A stretch of 61,800 nucleotides of DNA from Kiritimatiellia bacterium (GTDB taxonomy: Bacteria > Verrucomicrobiota > Kiritimatiellia > JAAZAB01). Both the position numbers and the translations under genes were made by a program. Below the pieces are notes generated by a model, which ran no database searches, had not been told where the DNA came from, and saw only the letters and a list, made by a program, of their open reading frames with translations. Where the stretch lies: assembly GCA_028715905.1 (NCBI GenBank), contig JAQUQV010000006.1:1-61800 (forward strand). Reading direction: 5' to 3'. Of this stretch, positions 52,173 to 60,888 are shown in pieces; the first letter of the stretch is position 1; the number at the start of each line of letters is the position of its first letter.

Positions 52173-52245
52173 AGCCAACGGTCGGAATCGAACCGACGAC
52201 CCGCGCATTACGAATGCGCTGCTCTACCAGCTGAGCTACGTTGGC
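52173..52245 (-). tRNA. tRNA-Thr (anticodon CGU)
   Basis: Folds as a standard cloverleaf: 7-bp acceptor stem GCCAACG/CGTTGGC, D arm with AGCTCAGCTGGTAGAGC, anticodon stem GCGCA/TGCGC with loop TTCGTAA (anticodon CGT), and T arm GGTTCGATTCC. Discriminator base T; CCA is not encoded. Confidence 0.95.
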
Positions 52246-52263
52246 TGAAAATAAAAACAAACA

Positions 52264-52291
52264 ATGTTATAGAATAATTTGAGAGTGTCAA
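52264..52291 (-). promoter_or_regulatory. Promoter of tRNA-Thr (and possibly rpoD)
   Basis: Minus-strand TTGACA (52286-52291, perfect) and TAACAT (52264-52269) 16 bp apart in an AT-rich stretch, with transcription expected about 12 nt before the tRNA. No terminator separates the tRNA from rpoD, so read-through is possible. Confidence 0.6.
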
Positions 52292-52464
52292 TAACAAAAC
52301 CGGCCGGAACTTGCCTAAAAACGGGGCTTTTCCCGATTCCTTCGCCGCCCGCCGCGGCGGCGGCGGACAGGTCCGCGGCGGCGGGGATCTTCTCCGCAAA
52401 ACTCACGTCTTTCGCCGGCGGGCAATGCCCGCTTGGGCGGAATCTATCGCGTAAAATATGCGGG

Positions 52465-55404
52465 TTAAAAGCGCGGCCGGCCGGATGCGTCGCTGAAGAC
52501 CAGCCAGCCGTAATTGGCCGGATGCTGGTGGGCAAACAGCAGGCGATGCCTGGCCGGATAAGTCTTTGCCCACGAATTGATCGTCTTTTGTTTTGAAAGA
52601 TAAAGCGAGACGTTCACCCGCATCCGCGGATTGGATTGCAATTGTCGCGCGGAAATTTTCAGGCAGGCGAAGGGAACCGCCAGGACGAACCGCCAGACGC
52701 CGCCTTGCTTTTTCACGGCGGTTTTCCAGCCGGGTTTTACGGAGGCAATGTAGCCGCCGTCAATGATAGCCGAGGCTTTTCCGTTTCTGGAGACATGGAA
52801 GGCGATGTGCGATCCAAGCCGCAAGGGTTCAAAAACAAAATGCACCGAGTCGTTTTCCGCATCCGGCCCGGCGTCCGGGGTTGTTTCGGACGGGCAGTCG
52901 GCGCAGATGTATACCGCGCGCCGGTCGCGGGCCGCGCGCCATGAAATTCCCGTTTTTTGGGCGCGGTCGGAAACAACCGGATCCATTTGAGTCCCATAGG
53001 ATTCCCGTTTCCCGGGCAGCGAGACGCGTGGGGCCAGCCAGTGGCGGCATTCCGCCGCCGTCTGTCTTTCCCATCCGGGGCCGAAAGGGTATTTCAAAAG
53101 CGCGTTTCCATTCCCAACCGGCCGGCATTTATAAGCCTGGATGGAAGGCCCGCGGCCGATGTAGTCCTGGAAAAGGATTTCTCCGTTTTTAATCTTTTTG
53201 GCCACGCCCGGGAATTCCGTTTTTAACAGGCGCTGGAGTTGGTTGATGCGCCAGTTTATTCGGGAGGGATAATACTTGTATCCTTCCGCCTCGGAATGGA
53301 ATCCGAGGCGGCGGTCCCGCCGGCAAAGTCGCAGCAGTGCCCGGTCGTTGGATATTTCGTCAACGACGATGCGTCGCATGGCCGCCAGAAGTTTGCGTTT
53401 TTGAGATGTTCCGCGCGCCGCGGCGAGCTTGTCGCGCAGCGAATAAAAGGAAAGGATATTGTATCCGCTGTCAAACTGCAGGTCCAGGGCCGCGGCGATC
53501 CCGATATCCAGTCGCCGCTCCCGGTTGCCGCGGAAGCGAGGTTCAAGGCGTTTGAGGATTTTCATTCCGCGGCGCCAGTCTTCGCGCATTTTTTTACAGA
53601 GCGCGAGGATTTCGCCGTAGTTGAAAAAAGAGCTAATACATTCGCCGACCTGGTCTCCGCTGGGTGGGTAACAGATTTGCCAGGTGGGCGCCAGGGGCAG
53701 GCGGCGCGGCTCAAGATACAGCGGCCAGACCGGGCCGTCATGCATCGGCCCGTAATACCCGAACACGTGTTCGGCCGGGTATTGCGAGTAGCCTTTCCGG
53801 AAATAATCCCAGGCGCGGGCGACTTCGGACGCGGATTCGCCCCAGTCGCGGCGGGCAAGCGTTAGGAGGAAATCGCGCTCGGTTTTTGGGAACGGGTTGA
53901 AAGCAAGCATTTCCGAAGCCTTTGTCATGAGGCAGGGGTAATTGCCGAAAAACCATCCCTGCATGGCTCCGCTCACGCCGAGTCTGCGCATCGCCTTGTA
54001 TTTCCGGTAAATGAGCCCGGGCGCCGGAACATACTGAGTGGTGGCAACCTCATGCGAGCAGCTCGTCTGGAGTTTTGCGAAGATGCGGGTCCCGTTTTTG
54101 CGGGCCGCGCGGGCGCAGTCCGCGAAAAGCCTGCTCGGTCCGGTCCAGGAAAGCCAGTAATCCCAGAGCGGACGCGGTTTCCCGAGTTGCCTGGCCGTTC
54201 CCCCCGTTTCAAAATTATACTGCAGGATTACGTTTGGCGGCGCGTGGCCGGCGGCCTTAACCATCATTTTTTTGCCCCACAGGATCATTTGGCCGTAGGG
54301 CCATGCAATAAGTTCCGCGCCGGGCGAAACGGAATGCATGCCGCGTTCAAGCGCGGCCAGGGTGTCCGCCAGAACCGCCAGCGGGGTTCTTTTGGCGCAA
54401 CGCGGGCAGTTGATAGGTTCCCCTTGCCGGTTTTCCGGGAGGAAAACGGAGTAACAATGCGTGATTCTTTCCCCGACCGGGATGAGGATGAGTCCGCCGA
54501 GCCCTGGCGCCAGCGTGAAAAGAACGCGCGCGGCTTCCTCAAGATAAGCCCGCCCCAATGCGGCGCTTGTGCAAAAAGCGAACTGTTTTGCGCCGCTGAT
54601 CCTGGATTCGTGCCCCTTTAATTCGGGATGGGCTTTAAGCACGGGACTGTTATCCGGGAAAAAGGCCGGTTCAATGCAGAAGGGGTAGATTTTAATGCCG
54701 TAACGCGCGCATTGCCTGATGATCGCGCGCAGTTTAGTCAGCCGCCGTTCGGGATTCTGTCCGTATTCCGGAATGATTTTTGAAGGACAGATATCCTTGA
54801 ATTTGATTGTCAACCAGAGCGCGTTGACGCCGTTGTGGGCCAGCCGGTTCAAATATCCTTCGGGGTAGTAATTGATGTTGTCATTCAATTCGTCCCGGCA
54901 CTTGGGCGGGCGGTTGATGGGGCCGTAGAAACAGCGCGAGAGGCGCGTGCGCACGAAGGGTTTGCGTTTGACGGCGCCGAAGGGCAGCGCGCAGGCGCCG
55001 CGCGCGAGAATCTGGTCTTCAAGATAAACGAGTCCGCGGCGGATGCCCTCGGTGTCCGCCGCCAGCACGGCGATGCTGTTTTTTTCAACGGCGATGCGGT
55101 ATTCCTCAAATACGGATGTTCTGGCGTGCGCGGTTATTATCCGGCAGGGGCCGCCGCCTTTCAGGCCGATTGATTTTAAAAAATCGTTGAAATCCGCGCA
55201 GGCTGTCCGAAGCAGTCCCCGGGGGTCCGGAAATTCGGCGATAAAATGCGCGCCGTTTCTGAAGTCAAGTTCATTTGGTTTCGGCCCGGCGCCGGACAAT
55301 TTTACCGGAGCGTGAATCGGCCGCTGCAATTCCCTTTCAAAAGGCCATGAATCTTCGGGTGGTTGCGGGGGCGGGGCAGGGTAGCGAATGGGTGGAGTGC
55401 GCAT
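52465..55404 (-). CDS. Putative glycoside hydrolase with GH20/GH67-like barrel and CBM9-like C-terminus
   Basis: 979 residues, no signal peptide. The N-terminal segment 'AADTEGIRRGLVYLEDQIL' near residue 115 is of the type preceding GH20, GH67 and GH84 barrels. The barrel region contains 'GVNALWLTIKFKD', 'GIKIYPFCIEPAFF', 'LILIPVGERITHCYS' and 'AELIAWPYGQM'; Glu and Asp residues in these could be catalytic but I cannot assign them. A helical part follows (about 520-760). The last 200 residues ('SVHFVFEPLRLGSHIAFHVS', 'WRFVLAVPFACL') resemble CBM9/DOMON-like sugar-binding domains. No ribosome site before the ATG. Substrate unknown. Confidence 0.65.
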   Translation of the reverse strand: MRTPPIRYPAPPPQPPEDSWPFERELQRPIHAPVKLSGAGPKPNELDFRNGAHFIAEFPDPRGLLRTACADFNDFLKSIGLKGGGPCRIITAHARTSVFEEYRIAVEKNSIAVLAADTEGIRRGLVYLEDQILARGACALPFGAVKRKPFVRTRLSRCFYGPINRPPKCRDELNDNINYYPEGYLNRLAHNGVNALWLTIKFKDICPSKIIPEYGQNPERRLTKLRAIIRQCARYGIKIYPFCIEPAFFPDNSPVLKAHPELKGHESRISGAKQFAFCTSAALGRAYLEEAARVLFTLAPGLGGLILIPVGERITHCYSVFLPENRQGEPINCPRCAKRTPLAVLADTLAALERGMHSVSPGAELIAWPYGQMILWGKKMMVKAAGHAPPNVILQYNFETGGTARQLGKPRPLWDYWLSWTGPSRLFADCARAARKNGTRIFAKLQTSCSHEVATTQYVPAPGLIYRKYKAMRRLGVSGAMQGWFFGNYPCLMTKASEMLAFNPFPKTERDFLLTLARRDWGESASEVARAWDYFRKGYSQYPAEHVFGYYGPMHDGPVWPLYLEPRRLPLAPTWQICYPPSGDQVGECISSFFNYGEILALCKKMREDWRRGMKILKRLEPRFRGNRERRLDIGIAAALDLQFDSGYNILSFYSLRDKLAAARGTSQKRKLLAAMRRIVVDEISNDRALLRLCRRDRRLGFHSEAEGYKYYPSRINWRINQLQRLLKTEFPGVAKKIKNGEILFQDYIGRGPSIQAYKCRPVGNGNALLKYPFGPGWERQTAAECRHWLAPRVSLPGKRESYGTQMDPVVSDRAQKTGISWRAARDRRAVYICADCPSETTPDAGPDAENDSVHFVFEPLRLGSHIAFHVSRNGKASAIIDGGYIASVKPGWKTAVKKQGGVWRFVLAVPFACLKISARQLQSNPRMRVNVSLYLSKQKTINSWAKTYPARHRLLFAHQHPANYGWLVFSDASGRPRF

Positions 55405-55825
55405 GTTTTTTTATTTGGCGGCATTCTGTTCAATATTTATTTTGCGCCCAAAGGTTGGCGCATTTACGCTCGGCCTTTTCGTTTGGGGGGCCGCGCGCCG
55501 GCGGCAGAGCCGGCTCTCAAACCCCGTCTGCCGGAAACCTTTGCCTAAATTCAGAAAAAAATCAACAAAAAATCAGCTCCTCTTCTGTTCGCCGCCCGCA
55601 ATCTTATGCCTTTCCGGGTCGGGTTAAACACCCCTTCTGTTGATTTTCAGGGACTTGTGATGTCGGGTATGTCCCGTTTTTGACACAAATGTCCGCTTTT
55701 TGACATTTATTTTGATTGTTTTTCGGGAAGAGCCGGGCTTAAATATTTGCAATAGTTTTCCGGAACAACATGACTTCAAAGGAAAGATTTCTGATAGCGC
55801 TTCGCAAATCGGGAAGGGAGATAAC
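55405..55825. other. 421-bp divergent intergenic region with paired operator-like sites
   Basis: Space between two divergent carbohydrate-related genes. Short frames here have no protein-like pattern. A tandem pair of inverted sites is at 55670-55705. The rest is mixed-composition with an inverted decamer AAAATCAACA (about 55557) / TGTTGATTTT (about 55639). No convincing sigma70 promoter by eye. Confidence 0.5.
55670..55705. promoter_or_regulatory. Tandem operator-like sites TGTC-N8-GACA
   Basis: Two 16-bp sites (55670-55685 and 55690-55705) start 20 bp apart. Each is an inverted repeat TGTC-N8-GACA with near-identical centres (CCGTTTTT and CGCTTTTT). Each also ends in TTGACA. Likely a binding site for a dimeric regulator of the flanking genes. 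Confidence 0.5.
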
Positions 55826-56860
55826 ATGGAAAACCACGGAACGAGGCGCGGCATGACCGGGAACGTTTTGCGCTTAAAAGGCTGCGGATTGGTCAGGCCG
55901 CTCCTGGCGTCGGCATGCCTCTGCCTCTTTGCTTCGCTATCCTGCGGAGATTGCATGATGCCGGCAATGGAGTCGGCGCTGTATCCGCTTTTATCGCCCG
56001 GTAATATCCAGTCGCGCGCAACCGGGCCGTATGGGGACATGTTTGACGTGCTCACCAATGATGCGCGGCAGGAGACGTTGCAGGCCTACCGCGCGTTGAT
56101 ACTGGTGGGGGACGTGGACCTGGACGAGCGGAATCAGGCGGATAAGGCGCGGGAATCATGCATGTTTGCGAAACGGCTCATGGATTATGTTGAGAACGGC
56201 GGCACATTGATGATCAATGCCCGGCAAATCAGGGGAGGGGTGTTTTCGGATTCATTCCTGGGATGCAAAATAACAAGCGAGATGGGCGAAGGCCGGCTTG
56301 GCTACAGTCTGCTGGATGGCGCGGTTATAGCGGAAAACAAGACGTTCAGTTATCAGCGGCTTGAACCGAAGACGGCGGTTCCGCTGATTCTGCGGGCGGA
56401 CGCCGACGGGAAGCGGGACGCGCTGGTTACGGCGAACAGATACGGAAAGGGGGTTGTCATCCTGACCGCGCCGGATTACATGAAGGAGCCGGGAAACAAG
56501 GGCGGGATGTTGGACATGTTCGCCAACTTGATGGAGCATATGCGGGACGAATTACTGCCGGTCCGGTGGGAAGGAAATGTGGAAGTTTTGGTGAACCGGA
56601 ACAGCAGGGGTTGGGTGGTAACATTGATCAACAACGAAGGGGTGACCAAAAAGGGTGGACAGAAGGAAGAGATTGATGATACAAAGAAGGCCGACGTGCG
56701 GGTAACCTTGAACAAGGCGGCCGGCGGCCCGGAGGTGAAGGAAATCGCGGAATGGGTCAAGGGAGAAAAGCCGGAAATGCGGAAAACGGATGACGGGGCC
56801 GAAGTCAAAATCACGGTGCCGCCCGGCGATATCCGCATTCTTGAATTCCGGATGAATTAA
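55826..56860 (+). CDS. Exported protein with glutamine-amidotransferase-like fold
   Basis: 344 residues from the ATG at 55826, which has GGGAG 5 nt upstream. A long signal sequence ends near 'ASLSCGDC' (possible lipobox Cys40). A GATase1-like region follows: 'YRALILVGDVDLDE', 'RLMDYVENGGTLMINARQI', 'GVVILTAPDYMKEPGNKGG', resembling the non-catalytic domain of some beta-galactosidases. The C-terminal 90 residues ('GWVVTLINNEGVTKKGG', 'PGDIRILEF') form a beta domain typical of the same proteins. Probably sugar-related; catalytic Cys not seen. Confidence 0.65.
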   Translation: MENHGTRRGMTGNVLRLKGCGLVRPLLASACLCLFASLSCGDCMMPAMESALYPLLSPGNIQSRATGPYGDMFDVLTNDARQETLQAYRALILVGDVDLDERNQADKARESCMFAKRLMDYVENGGTLMINARQIRGGVFSDSFLGCKITSEMGEGRLGYSLLDGAVIAENKTFSYQRLEPKTAVPLILRADADGKRDALVTANRYGKGVVILTAPDYMKEPGNKGGMLDMFANLMEHMRDELLPVRWEGNVEVLVNRNSRGWVVTLINNEGVTKKGGQKEEIDDTKKADVRVTLNKAAGGPEVKEIAEWVKGEKPEMRKTDDGAEVKITVPPGDIRILEFRMN

Positions 56861-56899
56861 AAAACGAGGGACAAGCAATTTTACACGGATACGGGATTT

Positions 56900-57925
56900 A
56901 TGAAAATGAACGCGCTAGAACGTTTTCAGGCCATAATGAATTTCAAACCGTTTGATCGTCTTCCGGTTATTGAGTGGGCGGGCTGGTGGGATCAGACCCT
57001 TCAGCGCTGGTATCAGGAGGGGGCGCCGCAGGAATTGACGGATCGGTATGATATCTGTCGGCATTTCGGACTTGACATCTACCGGCAGGAGAAAAGCTTT
57101 TTTACCAGTTCGCATCCCGGCGTATCCAGCGGGCCTTTACCGTTGCCGGTTGCAACGGAAGGCGAATACGATAAAATCCGTCCGTATCTTTATCCGGCGG
57201 ATGCGGTCGTGGATGCGAAGAAATGGGAGTATTTAGCGGAGGAGCGCCGCGCGGAGAGCAGCGTATTTTCTTTTAAAGTGCATGGTTTCTTCTGGCATCC
57301 GCGCTCATTGCTGGGAATAGAGCGCCATCTCTACGCTTTTTATGACCAGCCGGGGCTGATGCATCGGATCAACACCGATCAGGAGCAGATGCTCTCCCGC
57401 ATTATTGATGAAGTGTGTCCGCTCTGCGCGCCGGACTACATGGTGTTTTCCGAGGATTTAAGTTACAATCATGGCCCAATGCTTTCGCAGGAGCTGTTTG
57501 AACAATTTATAGCGCCTTATTATGCCCGTATTATTCCGAAACTAAAAAAATACAACATCGTTCCTTTCGTTGATTCGGATGGGGATGTTTCAATTCCCGC
57601 GCACTGGTTCGAAAAAGCCGGGATAGAAGGCATTCTTCCATTGGAGCGGCAGGCCGGCGTGGATATAGCCAGGTTAAGGGAAGAACACTCCAAAATGCGG
57701 TTCATGGGGCACTTTGACAAGATGAAAATGAGCAAGGGCGAGGCGGCCATCCGCGCCGAGTTTGAACGATTGCTTCCCGCGGCGGCCAAGGGCGGGTTCA
57801 TTATCAGTTGCGATCATCAGACCCCGCCGCAGGTTTCATACGCTGATTATCGGCTCTATGTTTCACTCTTTCATGAATATGCCCGGGAAGCCGGCCGCAT
57901 GTCGCAAAATCAAGTCCACGTATAA
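56900..57925 (+). CDS. URO-D/MtaA-family protein
   Basis: 341 residues of the uroporphyrinogen decarboxylase superfamily, which includes corrinoid methyltransferases. Patterns: 'ERFQAIMNFKPFDRLPVIEW', 'YMVFSEDLSYNHGPMLSQ', 'VPFVDSDGDVSIPAHWFEKAGIEGILPLE', 'GFIISCDHQTPPQVSYADYR'. It lacks the Arg-rich start of true HemE and is more like MtaA/CmuA-type proteins. It lies among carbohydrate genes (40 bp after the previous one), where URO-D-like proteins of PVC bacteria are common; function not known. Confidence 0.8.
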   Translation: MKMNALERFQAIMNFKPFDRLPVIEWAGWWDQTLQRWYQEGAPQELTDRYDICRHFGLDIYRQEKSFFTSSHPGVSSGPLPLPVATEGEYDKIRPYLYPADAVVDAKKWEYLAEERRAESSVFSFKVHGFFWHPRSLLGIERHLYAFYDQPGLMHRINTDQEQMLSRIIDEVCPLCAPDYMVFSEDLSYNHGPMLSQELFEQFIAPYYARIIPKLKKYNIVPFVDSDGDVSIPAHWFEKAGIEGILPLERQAGVDIARLREEHSKMRFMGHFDKMKMSKGEAAIRAEFERLLPAAAKGGFIISCDHQTPPQVSYADYRLYVSLFHEYAREAGRMSQNQVHV

Positions 57926-57972
57926 CCAATGGGATAACATTGAAAAGCGTAAACGGCTATGCCAACACAACA

Positions 57973-58122
57973 ATGAAAAAATACACTATGTTCAAGCAGG
58001 TTTACAATCTTATTCCGGGACATCTTGTGAATGAACTGGCGAAAAAATCCGGCGTTGAGGAAAGGAGCCGGACGTTTTTGCCATGGATGGAGTCATTGAG
58101 GGAACATTTGAAACAAAGCGCA
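57973..58122 (+). mobile_element. Remnant of an IS4-type (DUF4372) transposase N-terminus
   Basis: Codons from 57973 read 'FKQVYNLIPGHLVNELAKK' then 'RSRTFLPW', closely following the DUF4372 domain that begins many IS4-family transposases, after which 'SLREHLK' resembles a later part of the same domain, suggesting an internal deletion. No catalytic DDE region remains. It is in frame with the LamG protein downstream. Confidence 0.6.
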
Positions 58123-58134
58123 ACAATCGTTAAA

Positions 58135-60867
58135 ATGGGAATGGTTATATTTTCATTATGGATGACCTTGTTTTCAGCCGGCGCGGAACTGATAAGCGAG
58201 TGGAAATTTGACGGTGATTTAAAGGACAACGTCGGGAAGAACCATGGTAAATTTATCGGGAACGGCACGGAGCCGGCTTGGGCGCCGGACAGGTTGCATA
58301 ACGATAGCAAGGCTTTGTCGCTGGCTGGCGGTTATGTTGATTGCGGCAATGATGGCGGCTTGAGCTTTGGCGACGGTAAAAAAGACCATGCGTTCACGAT
58401 AGAGGCCTGGGTGAAAATGAATGAACGGTCCGGTTTTGTGATAGCATCCAAAAAGGGCGAATATTTGCTGATCAACAATAACCACTTGCGATTATACCTG
58501 TATGATGGCAATACGGGAAAATCAATACATAAATCCGGCGGTGATTTGCTGATGTATGAAAAGGAGTGGATACACCTTGCCACCGTTTATGATGGAAGCG
58601 GCGGCGTTGACGGCATTAAACATTATGTGAATGGACAACCGGCACACGCGTCGGGCCAATCGGAGGAGAAGGGTTACATCGCCATGCAAGCGAAAAACGG
58701 CTCGTTTTGCATTGGCGGACCGGCCGGCCAGGATAAAAACATTAATACAATTACGCAGGGAATGATGGATGAGGTCCGTGTTTATTGCCGCGCCCTGACC
58801 GCTGAAGAAGTGAGCGAACGATATAACCAAGTCCTGGAATTCCAAGCGGAAGTTTTTCAAAAATCACTGGAATTAATAGATATGTACAATGATTTGCGGC
58901 GGCTGCCCTTTCTTCGTCTTGCGGAAAAATTTTGCGCAGAATTGGAATTGACGGGAAAAAAATTGACGGATGATCTTCCCGGTTTCAGGGAAAAAATCAA
59001 AAGCGGAGACAAATCAGGCAAAGTGTTTTTCTCTTATCCTGAATTCAAAGCCGCGGAGAGAATAACAAACGCGAATCGCAGGTTGGAAAAGATATTGGCG
59101 CGGATAGAGGACGGCAGAGTGAAAGAAGGCGATCTTTATCTATCGTATGTTGTTGATGACCCTATGAGTGAAGATGTTAGAGGAATATTGCCTTTTTTGA
59201 CCGCATTGATTCCCGGTGAAATTTCAGATGAAATCAAAATTGCGGCGTGCGCCGGCGAATACGAGCCGGCGAGTTTCGTGGTTACCGCGCTGGCGGACTT
59301 GAATTCCCTGCAAGTAACGGCGGGCGATCTTAAAATGCGGGAAACGCCGGCCGGCCGGTTTGATTGGTTCCGCCGGATTTTCAAAACAAAATCACAAGCC
59401 GGCGACATCATTCCGTCCTCCGCCATTGACGTTAAGCTGGTCAAATGCTGGTACCAGTCTGGCAATGCAGGGGAAGGCATAGATCAGGATAAGACCAAAA
59501 GGATGCTGATTCCCGAATTGCTGTTAAATGATGATTTGCTTGTGAAAGTTGATCATGAAAAGCGCGGTAATTATCTCCGGCTGAGTTTCCCGGAGGGCGA
59601 AAAATATATATGGGCAAGCGATCCGGCATGGGATGAAGAAATCGCGCGCAAAACACGCCCGAGATATCAAACCGTTGATAGATTGCCAATAAAGGACGCG
59701 CCCGTGCTACAGCCGGTGAATATACCGGCCGGTCGGAACCAGCAGTTCTGGATAACCGTTAAAGCGCCGGAAGACGCCAAGCCCGGCGTATATGAAGGTA
59801 AAATCAGCCTCTCAACGCCGGGAAAAGAACTGCGTCCTGTTTCGCTGAAATTAAGAGTGCTGCCGTTCAAACTTTCAAAGCCTTACTATACTTTCAGTAT
59901 AGATTATCACGGCACGTTGTCGGAAGTCGGCACAATTTCATCGCGTTTCAAGTCGCGCCAGCAGTTTAAAAAAGACTTGGAGAATATGGTTGCGCACGGT
60001 CTGGATAATTGCCAGCATTACGGCGTTAAAAAAGAGATGCTGGGTGAAACGCTGGAAATACGCCGCGCGGCGGGGATGGATAACAAAACCCTGTATTTAA
60101 AACACACCATACCAGTCGGCAATCCGACGGAGACGGAAAAGCTGGAAGCGATAAAGAAAAACGTCCGCGACATTATTGAATTTGTGCGGCCTTATGGCGT
60201 CAAAACAGTTTATTTTTACGGCATGTGTGAAGTTCAAGGCGATAAATTAAAATCCCAACGCCTGGTTTGGGAAGCGGTGCGCACGGCGGGCGGGAAAATT
60301 TTTGTGGCCGGCGGCGGCGACAATGTCAAGATGATGGCTGATATTCAGGACCTGCACGTTCGTGCAGGTGCGCTTTCGGCGAAAGAGGCGGCGGAATGGC
60401 ATTCGTACGGGCATAAAATATTCAGCTACGCCAATCCGCAATGCGGCGTGGAAAACCCTGAAATATACCGCCGCAATTTCGGGCTTCTTTTGTGGAAAAA
60501 CGATTATGACGGCGCGGCGGACAACGCCTATCAGCATTCTTTTGGCTTCACGTGGAATGACTTTGATCATCCGCAATACAGAAGTCATAGCATGACTTAT
60601 CCGGCCATGGACGGCCCCGTAAATACGATCCAATATGAAGGCTACCGCGAGGCGGCTGACGACGTGCGCTATGTTACCACCCTGCAGGAGATGATTGCGC
60701 CGGCGGAAAAATCCGGGTCAGCCGGGGCAAAAGAATCCGCGCGCGCCGCTAATGAATACCTTAAAAAGTTGAAAGAAAGCGAGCAAATAGACCGCGGCAA
60801 CTTGAACGTGATCCGCCGGGAAATAATCGCGCATATTCTTAATTTATACAAGGAGCTTGAAAATTAA
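58135..60867 (+). CDS. Secreted LamG-DUF4091 (GH123-like) protein
   Basis: 910 residues from the ATG at 58135, giving signal peptide 'MVIFSLWMTLFSAGA'. A LamG/concanavalin domain (about 23-240) has 'EWKFDGDLKDNVGKNHGKF', 'FTIEAWVKMNERSGF' and 'MDEVRVYCRALTAEEVSERY'. A helical linker follows, then a beta domain (about 370-600) and a DUF4091-like barrel (about 600-860) with 'VYFYGMCEVQGDKL', and 'QYEGYREAADDVRYVTTL' near the end, the hallmark of this group. The same frame continues 195 bp upstream to a TTG at 57940 through the transposase remnant, so a fused longer form cannot be excluded. Confidence 0.78.
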   Translation: MGMVIFSLWMTLFSAGAELISEWKFDGDLKDNVGKNHGKFIGNGTEPAWAPDRLHNDSKALSLAGGYVDCGNDGGLSFGDGKKDHAFTIEAWVKMNERSGFVIASKKGEYLLINNNHLRLYLYDGNTGKSIHKSGGDLLMYEKEWIHLATVYDGSGGVDGIKHYVNGQPAHASGQSEEKGYIAMQAKNGSFCIGGPAGQDKNINTITQGMMDEVRVYCRALTAEEVSERYNQVLEFQAEVFQKSLELIDMYNDLRRLPFLRLAEKFCAELELTGKKLTDDLPGFREKIKSGDKSGKVFFSYPEFKAAERITNANRRLEKILARIEDGRVKEGDLYLSYVVDDPMSEDVRGILPFLTALIPGEISDEIKIAACAGEYEPASFVVTALADLNSLQVTAGDLKMRETPAGRFDWFRRIFKTKSQAGDIIPSSAIDVKLVKCWYQSGNAGEGIDQDKTKRMLIPELLLNDDLLVKVDHEKRGNYLRLSFPEGEKYIWASDPAWDEEIARKTRPRYQTVDRLPIKDAPVLQPVNIPAGRNQQFWITVKAPEDAKPGVYEGKISLSTPGKELRPVSLKLRVLPFKLSKPYYTFSIDYHGTLSEVGTISSRFKSRQQFKKDLENMVAHGLDNCQHYGVKKEMLGETLEIRRAAGMDNKTLYLKHTIPVGNPTETEKLEAIKKNVRDIIEFVRPYGVKTVYFYGMCEVQGDKLKSQRLVWEAVRTAGGKIFVAGGGDNVKMMADIQDLHVRAGALSAKEAAEWHSYGHKIFSYANPQCGVENPEIYRRNFGLLLWKNDYDGAADNAYQHSFGFTWNDFDHPQYRSHSMTYPAMDGPVNTIQYEGYREAADDVRYVTTLQEMIAPAEKSGSAGAKESARAANEYLKKLKESEQIDRGNLNVIRREIIAHILNLYKELEN

Positions 60868-60888
60868 TGCAGGAAATGGAGGTTGACG

